A stretch of 64,000 nucleotides of DNA from Ulota crispa (GCA_963920765.1 OY987242.1:2754789-2818788), one strand, 5' to 3'. Positions 9,621 to 21,970 are shown, numbered from the stretch's first letter. Numbers and translations: made by a program. Notes: generated by a model from the letters alone, not told the origin.

Positions 9621-11851
9621 CCTGTTGGGTTGGTTTGTGGGCCTGCTTGACATCCGTGCTGCTGAAAGCCCCGAGTAAAGTAGAGCTTCCATGGCAGCCG
9701 ATGCAATGCGAGGAGACCGCAGGTTTGGTTTGAACATGTTGTTTTTGCTTCCAATTCGCATTTTTCCCATAGGCTAATTACATTGTGGTCACAGTATTTT
9801 GGTTTGTAGAATTATTAAGGTATGACAGGAAGACCTGTAGTGTAACACCTCGACTGCATGTGTGTGTCGAGGTTGTCAACGATTATTTTGTAGTACTGAA
9901 ATACGTTATAAAACATTTTGATTTGGTTAAAAGCTTTCTTTCTCGAATGAATTGCAAATTGATGGAATGCTTATTAATTATTAAGACAAGTTTGTACTTG
10001 GTCTGGCTTACGGCATTCTCGAGCTCGGTGATGACACAATGGTGGAAAAGTTGTCATTGTGGGACTCCTGTACCTTTCTTCTAGGGTTCAGCAGAAGTGT
10101 GTACGTACGGTTTAGGGTATCCACCTACTCCAATTGTCACACAGGACTAGCTTTGGTGTTGAGAACTTCTGTAACTTTAAGGTAGAAAGTACTGTTTGAG
10201 GCATTTTCAGCATTTTAACTATGTTGGAGAGCGATTTTTATCATTGGATATGAATGCTAATGGAGTTTTGAATTGGGAGGTCGTAGATGACTAGCACTAA
10301 ACATCCCATTTTCTATCAAGGTTTAATGGCCACTGGCAATTGGTTATACCACTTGCTAATTAGTCCAACCAAGTGAATGTGTGTTGGTGTTGATAACAGG
10401 GGCGATAACAGAGGTTGGCAAGTTACTTATGTTCTTTGCAATGGAACGCAATTAGGAATTGCAGAAATCTCACTCCAAATATGAATAGTAACTGCTGTGA
10501 TCGTCAAATGATGTTGACGCAATTGTTGTGCTCGTTTTCTGTCGTAATTCGAAGCATTACCATAATGGCTTATGGTTACAAAGATAGCCATCAATCTGAA
10601 AATTATGAGCTTGCTGAGCTAGTCTTAAACATCTCTTGACTCGTCGTGATTTCTTTCTGAATTTAACAGCCAAGGTCATATAATTCCGTTGCACACTTCA
10701 CTCACTAATCACTCAGCTCTGCACAGAATTGCCGTGTTCCTTGAATTGATATTTCACAGCGCAGGTTCGGAGGTTAAGCTCCGTTCTGACACCTCGACTG
10801 AGTCCTGTAAGACGCAAAAGTTTGCAACATGAGGGACGCGATTCTCACAACAGTGTTGCAGTTGTGTCCAATTCACTTCGATAGAAAAGTAACCCATAGT
10901 AGTGTAATTAATCTCAGGTAAGATGTACACTTTTGGAGAATAATAAGTGAAGAGCCTGAATTTAACATTGTGTCCAAAAAAACTTTCAACTCTCGAACCT
11001 CCAGGCTGGAAGAGTACCTGGACCATCGAGATTATATGAAAATCTACCCCACTAATAAGTTGATAACACTGTAGCAAACTTTCCGTTCTGACAAACTTGA
11101 CCACCGTTTTTCCACTCTGAGTTCTGAGGTGTGAGATAGTACCCTTCAGCTCAATGTTTGCCAAATGAACACGGACCTTTCCATGAAAAATGCTCATATA
11201 AATCGATTTGAATACAGAAAATTCTGCTTTCTGGATAAACTGTATTTTCCCTTGTTCCAGACCGTAGTTTGTTATTAAGGTGAAAGACAATATTTGCAAA
11301 ATACTTGAACTTCATTTACCTCAATTTCAAAAACTTAGACTCTTGCTTTCATGGGGTCCACGATTTATTCTCAGATTTTATGTTTGTTTGTTCAGTAGGT
11401 TAGCAGTCACATCTCCACCAGGATTTACATAAAGTTGGTAGCAGTTGGGTATATCAAAATCCCGTTGTAACTTTCCTCATTGGGCATGAGTGCATGACCA
11501 TAGTTTCGCCCATACAATTAGTGTGGTAGCACTGCCATACATACAGCCACGAATAGGTGAATGTCACATCTCTATTATAAAGCAGCAAGTGTTTGTCAGT
11601 CACGGGAGATTCACAATTCTCTATCAACACCAGAAAATTCAATATTCTTTATTATATAGCGTTGGGTTTCAAGCGCAGGGTGTTTGAAATTCTCTGTTTT
11701 AAAGCATCAGGTGTCAAGCATCAAGTGTCTATCGACACCAAAAAAAATTGAAACTGAGAGAGGGGGGAGGGGGAGGAAAAGGGAAGGGTAGGGAGGGTGA
11801 AAAAATACTGGAAATGAAAAGGAGATAGCGCATAGAGCAGGCGAGACATAC
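9621..11851. other. Intergenic region downstream of EXORDIUM-like gene
   Basis: The first 150-200 bases are presumably the 3' UTR; no clear AATAAA is seen. A 181-codon open stretch on the minus strand (10754-11299) has no recognisable domain and no coding-like neighbours, so I do not call it a gene. A purine-rich run lies at 11755-11800. Confidence 0.5.
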
Positions 11852-12208
11852 TAAGGTAGGCGCACCCATAAGCGTTCGTGTCCCCATAACCATCATCTCT
11901 GAAATCTTGGAAATGCTGTGGAAATGAATAGATGTAATGACAAGAATGTACGACATGTGAACATGAAATCTTAAAAGTGGTTATGAGTGCAATGGCAGTT
12001 TGTTCTTTAAAAATTCACAACTTATTCTCACAATATCCAAATAATACATTTAAAAGTGCAAACTCATTTTTTTTCTGTTCCTAATAGGATCCTATGTTCC
12101 TAATAGGATCCTATATTCCTAATAGGATCCTATAGTTTGCTAGTTGTTTATTAATAGTCATCATGTTCAAAACCATTAGTTTGACGTTTATGGGTGCGCC
12201 TACCTTAG
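11852..12208. mobile_element. TA-flanked MITE, family C, copy 1
   Basis: The element begins CTAAGGTAGGCGCACCCATA and ends with the exact inverse. Both sides are flanked by TA (GACATA before, TACTGG after), suggesting a Tc1/mariner-type target duplication. Near the right end an 18-bp unit (TTCCTAATAGGATCCTAT) is repeated three times (about 12077-12133). The copy at 62345-62668 has only one, altered, unit. No coding capacity. Confidence 0.82.
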
Positions 12209-12776
12209 TACTGGTAAAGCACAATAGTTGCATTCAGATTATGCTCAACGTGACAAATTGAGCACCCTATACTCTTCACATACTGTGCCCAATATCCAGC
12301 AGTTGCTTGAATGCACGGTTGGAGAAGACTTTTTTTGCAGCTGAGATGGAGAGTAATGCATTGATTGCGGAATCCATCCTTCACCTCTTACTATTGATCT
12401 AGAATACTGAATTCTGCTGAGTGGCAGCCAAATTTGAGATCCATGACAACACCGTCATTATTGTTAACTATGCAGTCAAAATGGGTGTCGATAGAAAAAT
12501 GTGCTTGTAAAACTTGGGACTATATGAGGAATGGAATATGTCAAAATATACGTGTTGAGACATTATTGGTCGAAGTGACATCCCCTTGGATAGAAATTAA
12601 ACCTGGTTTTAATACTTAATAATTAAACAGCATCCTCAACCACATTAAGATGTTCATTCCTGATATTTTTTGGAGGGATTCAAACAACTTGTTGACATTA
12701 TTTTTTAAAGACGTAATTTCACTAACGTTCTTGCACTGATGATTTGTTCAAGCTAATCTATTGTGCTTAAAGGTAG
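12209..12776. other. Intergenic, no gene seen
   Basis: AT-rich spacer between two repeat elements; nothing supported. Confidence 0.55.
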
Positions 12777-14232
12777 TTGCAAGAAATACTTCACAATTTG
12801 TCTCAAACACCCTTAGTACTTGTAATACTAGTAGTACTACCAAGCTTTTGGAATAATTTTTTAAAAAGAAAATAAAATATGGACAATTTGTAAAACACTT
12901 AAAATAGCATACTCATGAAAATTCAGACTTAGAAAATTTTTATTCTAAACGTTATGCGCAAAACAAAATCACCAACAAAATGACAATTTCTTTCTTGCTT
13001 TTTAGAAAATAGTAAAATAATTCAAAAATATAAAATAAAAACTAGCTATTTGAGAACCTGTTAAACGCATTCACATGGTACAATTGCTTTGTTGAGGAAT
13101 TTCTTCATATTTTGCAAATGAAGGGAGATAGGATGCCCACTTTCAGACAATGTAAATGCCATGGAATTTATAATTTTACAAAATGCTTCTACAAATGCTT
13201 GTAAGCATGCTCCATAAACAACACCCCTAATTTACAACCTTAGAAAAACTTTTTTGGACCCAAAATAGTACTAAAAAACTCCAAAATGGCCAAGGTAGAC
13301 ACCTATTTGGGGGTTGTTTAAAAATAGTAAAATAATTTTTAAAAAACCGCAAAAACTTTGGAAGATACGTAAATATGACATGTACCTTCCTTTAAAATTT
13401 CAGCTCAAAGGAACTTGCTGTGGAAAAGTAATTAGCCAAAAAGCACTTGTAGGAGGGTGATTGCAAGAAACACTTGTACTATTTCTTGTCCCCTTCACCT
13501 CCTGCAAGTGCTTTTTGGTTAATAACTTTTCCGCAGCAAGTTCCTTTGAGCTGAAATTTCAGAAGAAGGTACATGTCATAGTTACATACCTTCCAAAGTT
13601 TTTGCGGTTTTTTAAAAATTATTTTACTATTTTTAAACAACCCCCAAATAGGTGTCTACCTTGGCCATTTTGGAGTTTTTTAGTACTATTTTGGGTCCAA
13701 AAAAGTTTTTCTAAGGTTGTAAATTAGGGATGTTGTTTATGGAGCATGCTTACAAGCATTTGTAGAAGCATTTTGTAAAATTATAAATTCCATGGCATTT
13801 ACATTGTCTGAAAGTGGGCATCCTATCTCCCTTCATTTGCAAAATATGAAGAAATTCCTCAACAAAGCAATTGTACCATGTGAATGCGTTTAACAGGTTC
13901 TCAAATAGCTAGTTTTTATTTTATATTTTTGAATTATTTTACTATTTTCTAAAAAGCAAGAAAGAAATTGTCATTTTGTTGGTGATTTTGTTTTGCGCAT
14001 AACGTTTAGAATAAAAATTTTCTAAGTCTGAATTTTCATGAGTATGCTATTTTAAGTGTTTTACAAATTGTCCATATTTTATTTTCTTTTTAAAAAATTA
14101 TTCCAAAAGCTTGGTAGTACTACTAGTATTACAAGTACTAAGGGTGTTTGAGACAAATTGTGAAGTATTTCTTGCAATTGCCCAGGAGGTGAAAGGGACA
14201 AAAAATAGTACAAGTGTTTCTTGCAATCACCC
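12777..14232. repeat. 1.45-kb palindrome of two head-to-head elements
   Basis: The left arm (about 12777-13458) and right arm (about 13497-14178) are inverted copies of about 680 bp, with only scattered differences visible by eye. The 38-base centre and the tail at about 14182-14232 are also inverted copies of each other. The right half is therefore a complete element bounded by AGGGTGATTGCAAGAAACAC and its inverse (about 13453-14232), and the left arm is a second, opposed copy lacking its outer end. Read-through RNA would fold into a very long hairpin. No gene lies inside. Confidence 0.85.
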
Positions 14233-14729
14233 TTAAAGCTAAATGTTCATTTGTTAACACTGTTGTCTTAAATTTTTCCATGGAAATTTTAAAGTACTCA
14301 AGGTGTCAAGGTTTAAAATACGTTATAAAGATATGTTGACAGCTACCAAGATTCATTGATTTAGTGACCTTTTGTTAGATGATTGAATTGGTGCTTGCAC
14401 ATAGTCATACAGGTTTTTGGTGACTTTTTAGCAGAGTTCTGCCACAAAAACAATAGTAGCTCAATATCTAAATGTTTCAGGATCACAAAACACCAAATAA
14501 TTAACAACTAAATAGATGATGCTACATGGTTTTACATTCTAAGTTCAACTGAACAAAGTCCACAATTGCTATTTCCTGAGAGGTCTTGGAATCCTAGCAA
14601 AAAGGGACAGGAGACTACTAGCTGCGTTGCAAGATTCAATTGCCTTGCAAGAGTTGCAAAATGATTTTCTCATGGCACTTGCAACTCTACTTGCATACTT
14701 CTATTCAACAGTGTCTCAGCAATTGCCTC
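14233..14729. other. Intergenic, no gene seen
   Basis: No coding frame or repeat stands out; it lies downstream of the glycine-rich gene on the minus strand. Confidence 0.5.
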
Positions 14730-15055
14730 CCTGCAGTAAACCGACATACCGACAAACTTTGAACTACACATTATAACACGTAAAGCTAGCAGTCGCAGTA
14801 GATTACACTCCCACGACCGGGACACCACAAACTACACATAGCTTCGAGGACGTGCTTGTAAACTCATCTAGCATAACAATTTCAACACATGCGCAGGACA
14901 TGAATCCCAAGCAGACGACACTTGACACAAGGTCCGCCAAGCAGTTTGAAGAGGAACTCCGCTGTTGTTACATACTCACATGGCCGCAGTTTTTGAGGTC
15001 CAACTACTTGCCATGGCGCTAGGGAATGGTAGTTTGGAAGCTGACAAGAGGTATT

Positions 15056-15352
15056 CTAACATCCACCTCCTCCGCTGCTTCCTCCACCGCCTCCTCCACC
15101 TCCTGCAACAGCACCTCCGCTAGTAGCACCTGCAGTAGTAGCAGCTAACACACTGCTCAAGAATCCACCTGTCGTAGCTCCAGGAGCCGCACTAGCTGCG
15201 CCGCCAACGCCGCTAGCGCCGCCAGCACGTCGGCGAGAACGACCACCATCCCCGCTGGCCTTGGGATGATCGATGCACAGCGCTGTGGACATCACGATGG
15301 CGCCGGCTTCCAACACCGCCACCCCGATGGCCACTCCTATCAGAGGCAACAT
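15056..15352 (-). CDS. Small glycine-rich membrane protein, copy A
   Basis: 98-residue protein of unknown function. Residues 1-26 (MLPLIGVAIGVAVLEAGAIV and on to STALC) form one hydrophobic segment, either a signal peptide or a membrane anchor. A short basic stretch follows (RSRRRAGG, 38-45), then an Ala/Gly/Thr-rich region and a C-terminus of glycines ending in Cys. I chose the ATG at 15352 because the longer open frame to 15427 is not conserved: the sister copy at 22975-23307 has stops there. The two genes match beyond the coding part, from about 14730 to 15990, so leader and trailer were duplicated together. The family is not recognised; it could be a secreted wall-type glycine-rich protein or a small anchored peptide. 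Confidence 0.6.
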   Translation of the reverse strand: MLPLIGVAIGVAVLEAGAIVMSTALCIDHPKASGDGGRSRRRAGGASGVGGAASAAPGATTGGFLSSVLAATTAGATSGGAVAGGGGGGGGSSGGGGC

Positions 15353-15795
15353 GGCGTGCCACTTGGTGGATTCCCACTCACGCAACTCCCAACGCCAACA
15401 CAGCAGCCGACGCTCTTGCTGCACCACCCTCGGCTGGTCGATAGTCTATGGATGCCCTGCGTTTTAGATCGCCACACAAGAGGTTCATTATCAGTAAAGC
15501 AAACCCAAGCACTCCTTCGAAGTGGCGTGCTAGAGAGTCCCCCGCCAGAGATCCGTTGCAGTGAAGCTGTTCGGGATGACAGACCACTCAAGTCAAAGCA
15601 CAGGACTGTCGTGAATCCGAACCTGGGGTTGGAAAAGCCCGGTTCACTTCAATCTCCTCCGGTAATCAGGTAACCAATGCACCACACGCTCGAAACGGCG
15701 AGGATCTGTTGGCGTGTCGTAAGGGATCGTTGCTGCGGACTATCACAGTGGCAGGAAAAGCAGGGAGTGCGATCGGTCTAAAGAGGTGGTGTGCC

Positions 15796-15803
15796 TTATA
15801 TAG
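15796..15803 (-). promoter_or_regulatory. TATA box of glycine-rich gene copy A
   Basis: On the minus strand the sequence reads CTATATAAGG, about 445 bp before the start codon at 15352. In copy B the aligned position (about 22563-22572) reads CTACAGAAGC, so the match is destroyed there. The long leader leaves room for a 5' UTR intron. Confidence 0.5.
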
Positions 15804-16129
15804 GAAAGCATTACCACCAACGAAGAATGCTGGTGGGAACAGAGTGACGGAGTGGCGACGAGAAATTCTTGATTCCGAAGTGAGGTGGGGCATAGCCGAG
15901 TGCGAAATGTTTGCATTGGTGGACTGTTTCTGCTGCAAATGTAGCAGTCATGCATGACGTGTTCACGTAGCGGATTTGTGAATCCATCACTTGCTTAGAA
16001 AAAGAGTGCCGTACCTTTCAGGGTCTGTAACACACGTCTCCAAATGAAAGACCGATTGATTATTGATGCTAGTTTTAGAATATGAATTCATGAGCGAATT
16101 GAAGAGTTCAATAAGTTTCGAGCTGTTAC

Positions 16130-16445
16130 CGCGTTATTCGTTAATTTGGGACAACGAGGGGTCCCATTTTGTACTCACCTGAATCTGAGATTGTCACCTT
16201 AATTTCTGTGGAACCATGTTTGTTAAATTCAGGAGGCCTCCTTAAGCCTGCTTAATGAACTTTTTGTTCAAAATTTCAGATGTTAAAGAATTTTCTGTCC
16301 AAAAAGAGCGTCTTTCTGGAAGATATATATCTCATTTCATTAGAAAACAGTCAACAGATTCCCAATTCAATAAACATGGCGTTCTCTTCCAAAAAAACCA
16401 GAACTCCCACTTTGTAAGCTTTGTCCCAAATTAACCAATAACGCG
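16130..16445. mobile_element. 316-bp MITE with 25-bp inverted ends
   Basis: Begins CGCGTTATTCGTTAATTTGG and ends with the near-perfect inverse (CCAAATTAACCAATAACGCG). The interior has no frame of note. The hairpin at 36357-36494 has similar ends (TTATTCATTAAATTGGG), so the two may be related. Confidence 0.75.
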
Positions 16446-18024
16446 TTTGTAGGTTTAAATGATCGTAAAACACCGTAGTCATAACTTATAACGCACTCAT
16501 CTTTGAAAATAGTCTGTACGAACTTGAATTCACACGGTCACCAAAGTTTCGGTTTGAAATTTGACCTCACAACAAGTATTTGCAATGTAACTAGTTTGTT
16601 TGAGTGTTTCAGCCTGTCCTTTTCTTTTATCGCGTTTTCCGATTGCTGTAGCATGGATATGAACAATTGTGCAGAAACCTGGTGGTCAGTGCAGTAGAAC
16701 TTCTGAGGAAATATTTTGGGGTCCATAACCAATCTCCGTCATTCCACTACTGGAGCTTGGTTACTACCAAGGTTTAGAGAGATTTCAAGCTCAATCAGCT
16801 CTAAATCCTCCTCACTAGTTCCAACTGGCTATGGCTCAAATCAATCACATGCAGCCTAACGACTCAGCCTTGATTGGCCGAATCCTTTCATTTCTACACT
16901 TAGCAACTAGCATGCTCAGTTTCTTACTCAGCCAGAAATCCGACCATTTTAATTAAGAGTTCATGGATACCCCTGAAGTTTGCAATATTTTCATAGATAC
17001 CCCGTACTTTTCATGAAATTGCACAAGTACCCTTGGATCATAATTTTTAGGCATTTACTTGTTGTTCTTGTACTTCCTTTATGACCAATGTTGAAGAAGG
17101 GATCGTAATGAAACAAAAAAGAAGCAACGGCGTGCTCACAAAGGAACAGGGGAAATAGCATGCATAACAAAAGATGCCTGAAAATTTTGGTACAAGGTAC
17201 TTGTGTAAAATCTGAAAAAACAGGGGTATCTGTGTAAATATTGCAAACTTTGCAATTTCAAAGGCATCCATGAAATTTTCCCTTTAATTAGTGCCTCGAC
17301 CTTTTAACTATTTTTATAGAGGACCGTATAATTACACATTTCACAGTGATACACCAAACAGTATGAAACAAGGCAAAATTTGGCAATCCATGACAAAATT
17401 GATATTCGACTGTTGCAACTAACCGTTGGGTTCATGTTATTATACCAATAAGGCAATAAGTTTACAACCATGTTTGTCTGATGTCCCCACCAAGTCATAA
17501 ATCCCTGCCCTCTGACTCCGAGTACCTGAACGTTTCCGTACAGCAAGATTCTTTGTAGTTTGTAGCTAACAGGTGGTTTAAAGCTTATGGAAAGCAAAAA
17601 AAATTGCGGTGTTCTACCTTGTAAAGTACTCTTGAGAAAACCGTAAAATTTTGCTCATTTAGCAAGATGGGCAAAATTCAAGCATGGACTCTCTTGCGTG
17701 AAAAAACAAGGAGCATAGGTCCTCCTTTGTGAGAAATAGCAAAAAAAATAAAACAAGCCTAATGAATATTGTCAAAATTGTCAAAATTTTACTTTATACT
17801 CACAAAAGAAGCTAAAACACCATATTCGTTAAATTCAAAAAAAAAAACATTTTGCGACTTTTGAATCTTACAATTTTGAGAGAATTTTGGTGATTCAAAG
17901 TGAATTTCATGATGATTTCTTTAAGATCTTACATCAATGATGTAGAATCTTGTAGGAGTTATCGTAAAACTCACTTTCCATTGTCAAAAAACTCTCACAA
18001 ATGTAAAATTTGGTTGTCCCAAAA
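16446..18024. other. Intergenic, no gene seen
   Basis: AT-rich sequence with only short shadow frames; a pair of similar phrases about 'GCAAA.TTGCAAA' near 16980 and 17240 form a loose inverted repeat (about 16975-17280). No supported gene. Confidence 0.5.
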
Positions 18025-18393
18025 CATGGTTGTTACTTTGGGCAAGATTTGGCTATTGGACATCATAGGTGGATAGACAAAAAAGACAACACAAATGGAC
18101 GTGTTTGCCCTCTTGTGTGTTTAGGGCATTTTTAGGGTTTTGGACCTAAAAATGGAGGAACCAAATTATTATTTTTCATTTTTATTACATAACATGGTTT
18201 TGAATCCACGTTTTGACTTCATGTTGGCAACAATGAGTGTTGCTAGCATGTACAAAGTAAGTTTTTTTTATCATTTTGTACTGTTTTTTAAAGTCAACTA
18301 TGAGTTGACTTTATCAAACGGACCATGACCTCAATCAAGCACTTTGGGCATACAGGTGGGCAAACGAACAGGCAGCCCAATGTCATAACCATG
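18025..18393 (+). mobile_element. Family U element, copy 1
   Basis: About 369 bp, beginning CATGGTTGTTACTTTGGGC and ending with an imperfect inverse (GCCCAATGTCATAACCATG). Two other copies lie at 19745-20097 (inverted) and 20365-20740 (same orientation). Inside all three is the same block, with ATGAGTGTTGCTAGCATG and an AGTCAACTATGAGTTGACTT hairpin. A short open frame in each is not conserved and is not called. Confidence 0.72.
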
Positions 18394-18796
18394 CCCAAAA
18401 TGTATCATTTTTCTCAATTCAACAAATATGATGTTCTAAGCCACAAAATATATATGTATATATATATATACAAAATGTATTAGGGTCTACAAGCCTCCTA
18501 AAAGGAGGTTTTTCAAAACTACTTACAATTTTATGCAAAACATATTAATATCCCCTTGGATCCTTTTCTCCAAAGAAAAACCTTGACTTTTAATAGGGCT
18601 TTCAAGATTTGGTTTTGTCTTTTTTCTTTGTTCCTTCATATAAGAGGCTTATGCTTCAGTTCTTTACTAAAGAAAGCCCATTTTTGCAGTTTTTCACACC
18701 TAACAAAATCAATTTGAGTGAGAATATTGTAGTTTCTACATGGAATATACCGCAAAAACTTTGTATTCCATAAGATTTGAAAGCCCCTGATATTTC

Positions 18797-20358
18797 TGAA
18801 CCCCTAAAGGCCCAAGTCACCCAAGTTTTTGTTCAACAAACACTTGAGAATTTGTGTAGGGTTATATGAACTCAATTTTCAAGAAATGTTCTCAAAATTT
18901 TGATGAAAAGTAGGTTCTTTCATGAGTCTCATCCTTGTCATGTTAAGAAAATTTATTCAAATCCAATGGTTAGATTTTTAGAAAATCTTGCCAAATTTTT
19001 TTTTAGCAATTTGGGCAATTTGGATGGATGGGCTAGGCATGCAAAAAATTACCCAATTGGCTAGTTTTGCATAGGTGACCAAGGCTCCCAAATTGGCTAG
19101 GGCTCTACAAAGCTTTTTATACTCTTCCATTCAATGACACATAATTATTTTTTCATTTCAAAACTACTCATTTCAAGCTCATAAATATATTTTAAAAAAT
19201 TCAAATGCAGAAGCAAGAAATCTTTAATTCCTAAAAAAAGCTTGGTTTTTGTTTATTTCTATAAGGTTATATTTCATATTCAAAGGCTGAAGGAGCACAC
19301 TTTTAAAATAAAAATTTATGATTTATTAGAGATGAGAGTATCGAAAGTGGAAGTCATTTTTGAGTAATGGCATGCATTCACTTAGTAAATATCATGAAAT
19401 ATGTGGACAATGGTCAATAGGGAAGGAGAAATATTTTGAATTATATGCATTCACTTTTTTTTACTTTGAAAAAATCAGGATCTATGGAATGTGGTTGGTT
19501 GGATTAATCTTTTGACCATTTGGACTTTCAAAAAAAATCCATGCACAAGAAACTACTCTAAACTTCATAATGTATTACCAAGTTTTTAGACCTTCTTATG
19601 TTGCAAGGCAATTTAGAGTAAGTCATGCTCCTAATTTGCCCTTGAAAATTTCCATGAGTGTACTTAGCAAGATCTAAATGTCAATGAAAAAAAAAGTTGT
19701 GCCAACCAAAAATTATACTCCAAAGAGGGCTGATCTATGGCAATCATGGTTGTCACATTAGGCCGCCCGCCCATATGTCCAAAGTACTTGATTGAGGTCA
19801 TGGTCCGTCCAATAAAGTCAACTCATAGTTGACTTTTGAAATTGGTACAAAATGATAAAAAAAACTTACTTTGTACATGCTAGTGACACTCATGTTGTCA
19901 ATATGAAGTCAAAACGTGGATTCAAAGCCATATCACGTAGTAAAGATGAAAAATAGTGATTTGATTCTCCCTTTCTAGGCCAAAAACCCTAAAAATGCCC
20001 TAAAAACGCAAGCAGGCGGACATGTTTGTTTGTCTTGTCTTTTTGGGCAGTTTGCTTGTGCTATTCAAGAACCCAAAGTCACTCGAAGTAACAACCCACT
20101 AGCAAAGTGGCAATGTCCTCTAACCATGTCAAACAAGGACAAAAAAACTTTAAAAAAACTTTTGAAAGTTGTAATGTTTCAATTTGTGCTACTAAATAGG
20201 CTGAAATTCTGTATACATTATATAAATATTGTATTACAAGCTAGTACAATTGAAGTTTCAAAAGTAAGTTTAAAATTTGATTTTACATCAACATACTAAA
20301 AGAATGCAATTTTTGACAGTTTTCTTGTATGAATACCCTTTGGGCCTTTAGGGGTTAA
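18797..20358. mobile_element. TTAA-family element T1 (1.56 kb)
   Basis: Left end TGAACCCCTAAAGGCCCA (first bases altered from TTAA), right end TGGGCCTTTAGGGGTTAA. It is the longest member of the family in this window and encloses a family U element (19745-20097). No transposase frame is visible. Confidence 0.65.
19745..20097 (-). mobile_element. Family U element, copy 2 (inverted)
   Basis: Inverse of the copies at 18025-18393 and 20365-20740, with the ACTTTGTACATGCTAGTGAC block and TCAACTCATAGTTGACTT hairpin. It is nested inside the TTAA-bounded element T1. Confidence 0.7.
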
Positions 20359-20364
20359 CTAGAG

Positions 20365-20740
20365 TACGTTGTTACTTTGGGCAAGATAATGCTATTGTAT
20401 AGCACAAGCAGACGCACAAAATAAACATCATGGATGGATGGACATGTCCTCTCTTGTTTTTAGGGCATTTTTAAGGCTTTTAACCTAGAAATGGAGGAAT
20501 CAAGTCACTATTTTTCATTTTTTTTTCTGTGTGATATGGCTTTGAATCCACATTCTGACTTCATGTTGACAACAATGAGTGTCACTAGCATGTACAAAGT
20601 AAGTTTTTTTCATCATTTTTTATCATTTTTTGAAGTCAACTATGTCTATGAGTTGACTACATTGGACGGACATGAGCTCAATTGGGCATTTTGGGCGGAC
20701 AAACAAGTGGATGGACAAGTGGTCCAATGTGACAACCATG
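20365..20740 (+). mobile_element. Family U element, copy 3
   Basis: Direct copy of 18025-18393, ending GGTCCAATGTGACAACCATG. It starts only a few bases after the right end of the TTAA-bounded element T1. Confidence 0.7.
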
Positions 20741-21970
20741 GGGTTAATGTGGAGTTCTACAAATAAATTCTTTGCCCTATGTGATTCATTTCCTTTAATT
20801 TTGTGTTTTATAATCGTTTTATTATGCCCGCTAGCCATCCATACAAGAGTCTTGCAAATGTCAACCAGAAATTGTTAAAGCATCCACACCCATAAGGTAA
20901 ACGTATTGTTCACCGAGCATCACCCAATGCCGACCCCTAGTTTTGAGGTGTGTAGCACTCATTGCTCAATCCATAGTGGAGCAGTGAATGCCATTTGCAC
21001 AAGCAAATCATGCCACATGTCAACTTAAGAGCTAGTTTGGGAGGGTTGGAATTGGGACAATCAAGCACATGTATAGGAACTCATCCAAGCAATTCCAAGG
21101 ATAGTCTAGAGTTGCTAATAGGGACCCTATGCATTGCAACTTTGCCCTTTAGTATAAAATAATCTACAATACGTTTTTCCACAAAAGTTACATTCCGCAA
21201 TAGCTTGTTGAAAGGCTAACCCTACATATTTTTTTCTGAAGTTTTTTGAAACCTTGAGGTACCCCAAACCCTTAAATGCTTGGGTATAAGTACGTTTACC
21301 TTATACGCAAGTCCCACAAGGCCCCTCGCTTGCTATCCCTGGATGATAGATGCTCAAGGCCCTCAAAATGTTATCTTGGGAGTTAGGACTCAACTTGAGC
21401 GTGTCAAGCAATGGTGTTTCACAATTCCCCCCCCCCTCCCCCCCCCCCCCCGTAAGTGCCATGTGCTGTGTTTTGCGCAATAGGTTAATTTTCAAGCGTG
21501 GATAATAGTAATAATTTGTCCTTTATTTTTTTAATATTCAATTATAATCTCCTCCAAGGTCCATGAGCTAAACTGGGGTCTTAAAATCCAAATTTGAATT
21601 CAAAGTTCCCAAATTCAATATCTATATGGTAAAATTTTGAAATATTAAAACTTTTGAATTGTAGAAAGTAGACCCTGGCCCCACACCGCAAAATAAGGCA
21701 CAAGACTTGCAAGGGGATATTTTGTTCACCAGCAATGGCCTTTAAGATCACTATTCATTCAAAGTTTAATGAGTTCTATCTTCTTCTCCACTTGATGATT
21801 GGTCAAATAACTATTTGTGGGGACAATTAAATAATTGTGGAGCACACTTGAGAAGTAAGGTAGGGCACAAGAATTTTGAGGGCTCTTCCAAAGTAAATGC
21901 GATTGCAAGGCGGTGCAGATGCTCTAAGGTAGAGCACTGGTCCTTTTTGGACACTATGCATCATGACCTA
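20741..21970. other. Intergenic, no gene seen
   Basis: No supported gene. A C-rich run of about 26 bases (21427-21452) is a homopolymer likely to slip. Around 21580-21640 there is a degenerate trace of the palindromic family M end. Confidence 0.5.

Larger units (their letters stand above)
14730..15990 (-). repeat. Inverted segmental duplication, arm A
   Basis: This segment (leader, coding region and trailer of the glycine-rich gene) is repeated in the opposite orientation at about 22340-23640. The match runs from the trailer (ACCGACAAACTTTGAACTAC at about 14749) to the upstream side (GGATTTGTGAATC at about 15971). Many substitutions and an indel of about 54 bp in the leader indicate that the duplication is not recent. 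Confidence 0.8.

Noticed and set aside
10754..11299. 181-codon open frame on the minus strand
   Set aside because: No recognisable domain, no neighbouring exon signals and no usual coding bias; a frame of this size can occur by chance in a 64-kb window.
13461..13727. 88-codon frame inside the 1.45-kb palindrome
   Set aside because: Hydrophobic, AT-rich and created by the palindrome arm; there is no domain and it is broken in the opposing arm.
15340..15591. Leader open frame (83 codons) shared with copy B
   Set aside because: Similarity to copy B jumps between frames along its length, which fits an untranslated leader better than a second protein.
15266..15673. Long plus-strand frames opposite the glycine-rich gene copy A
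   Set aside because: They are shadows of a GC-rich repeat-coding region; the hydrophobic N-terminus conserved in copy B is read only from the minus strand.
21427..21452. C-rich run as a possible structured regulatory site
   Set aside because: A plain homopolymer tract with one T; its length is unreliable and no flanking G-quadruplex pattern is present beyond the run itself.
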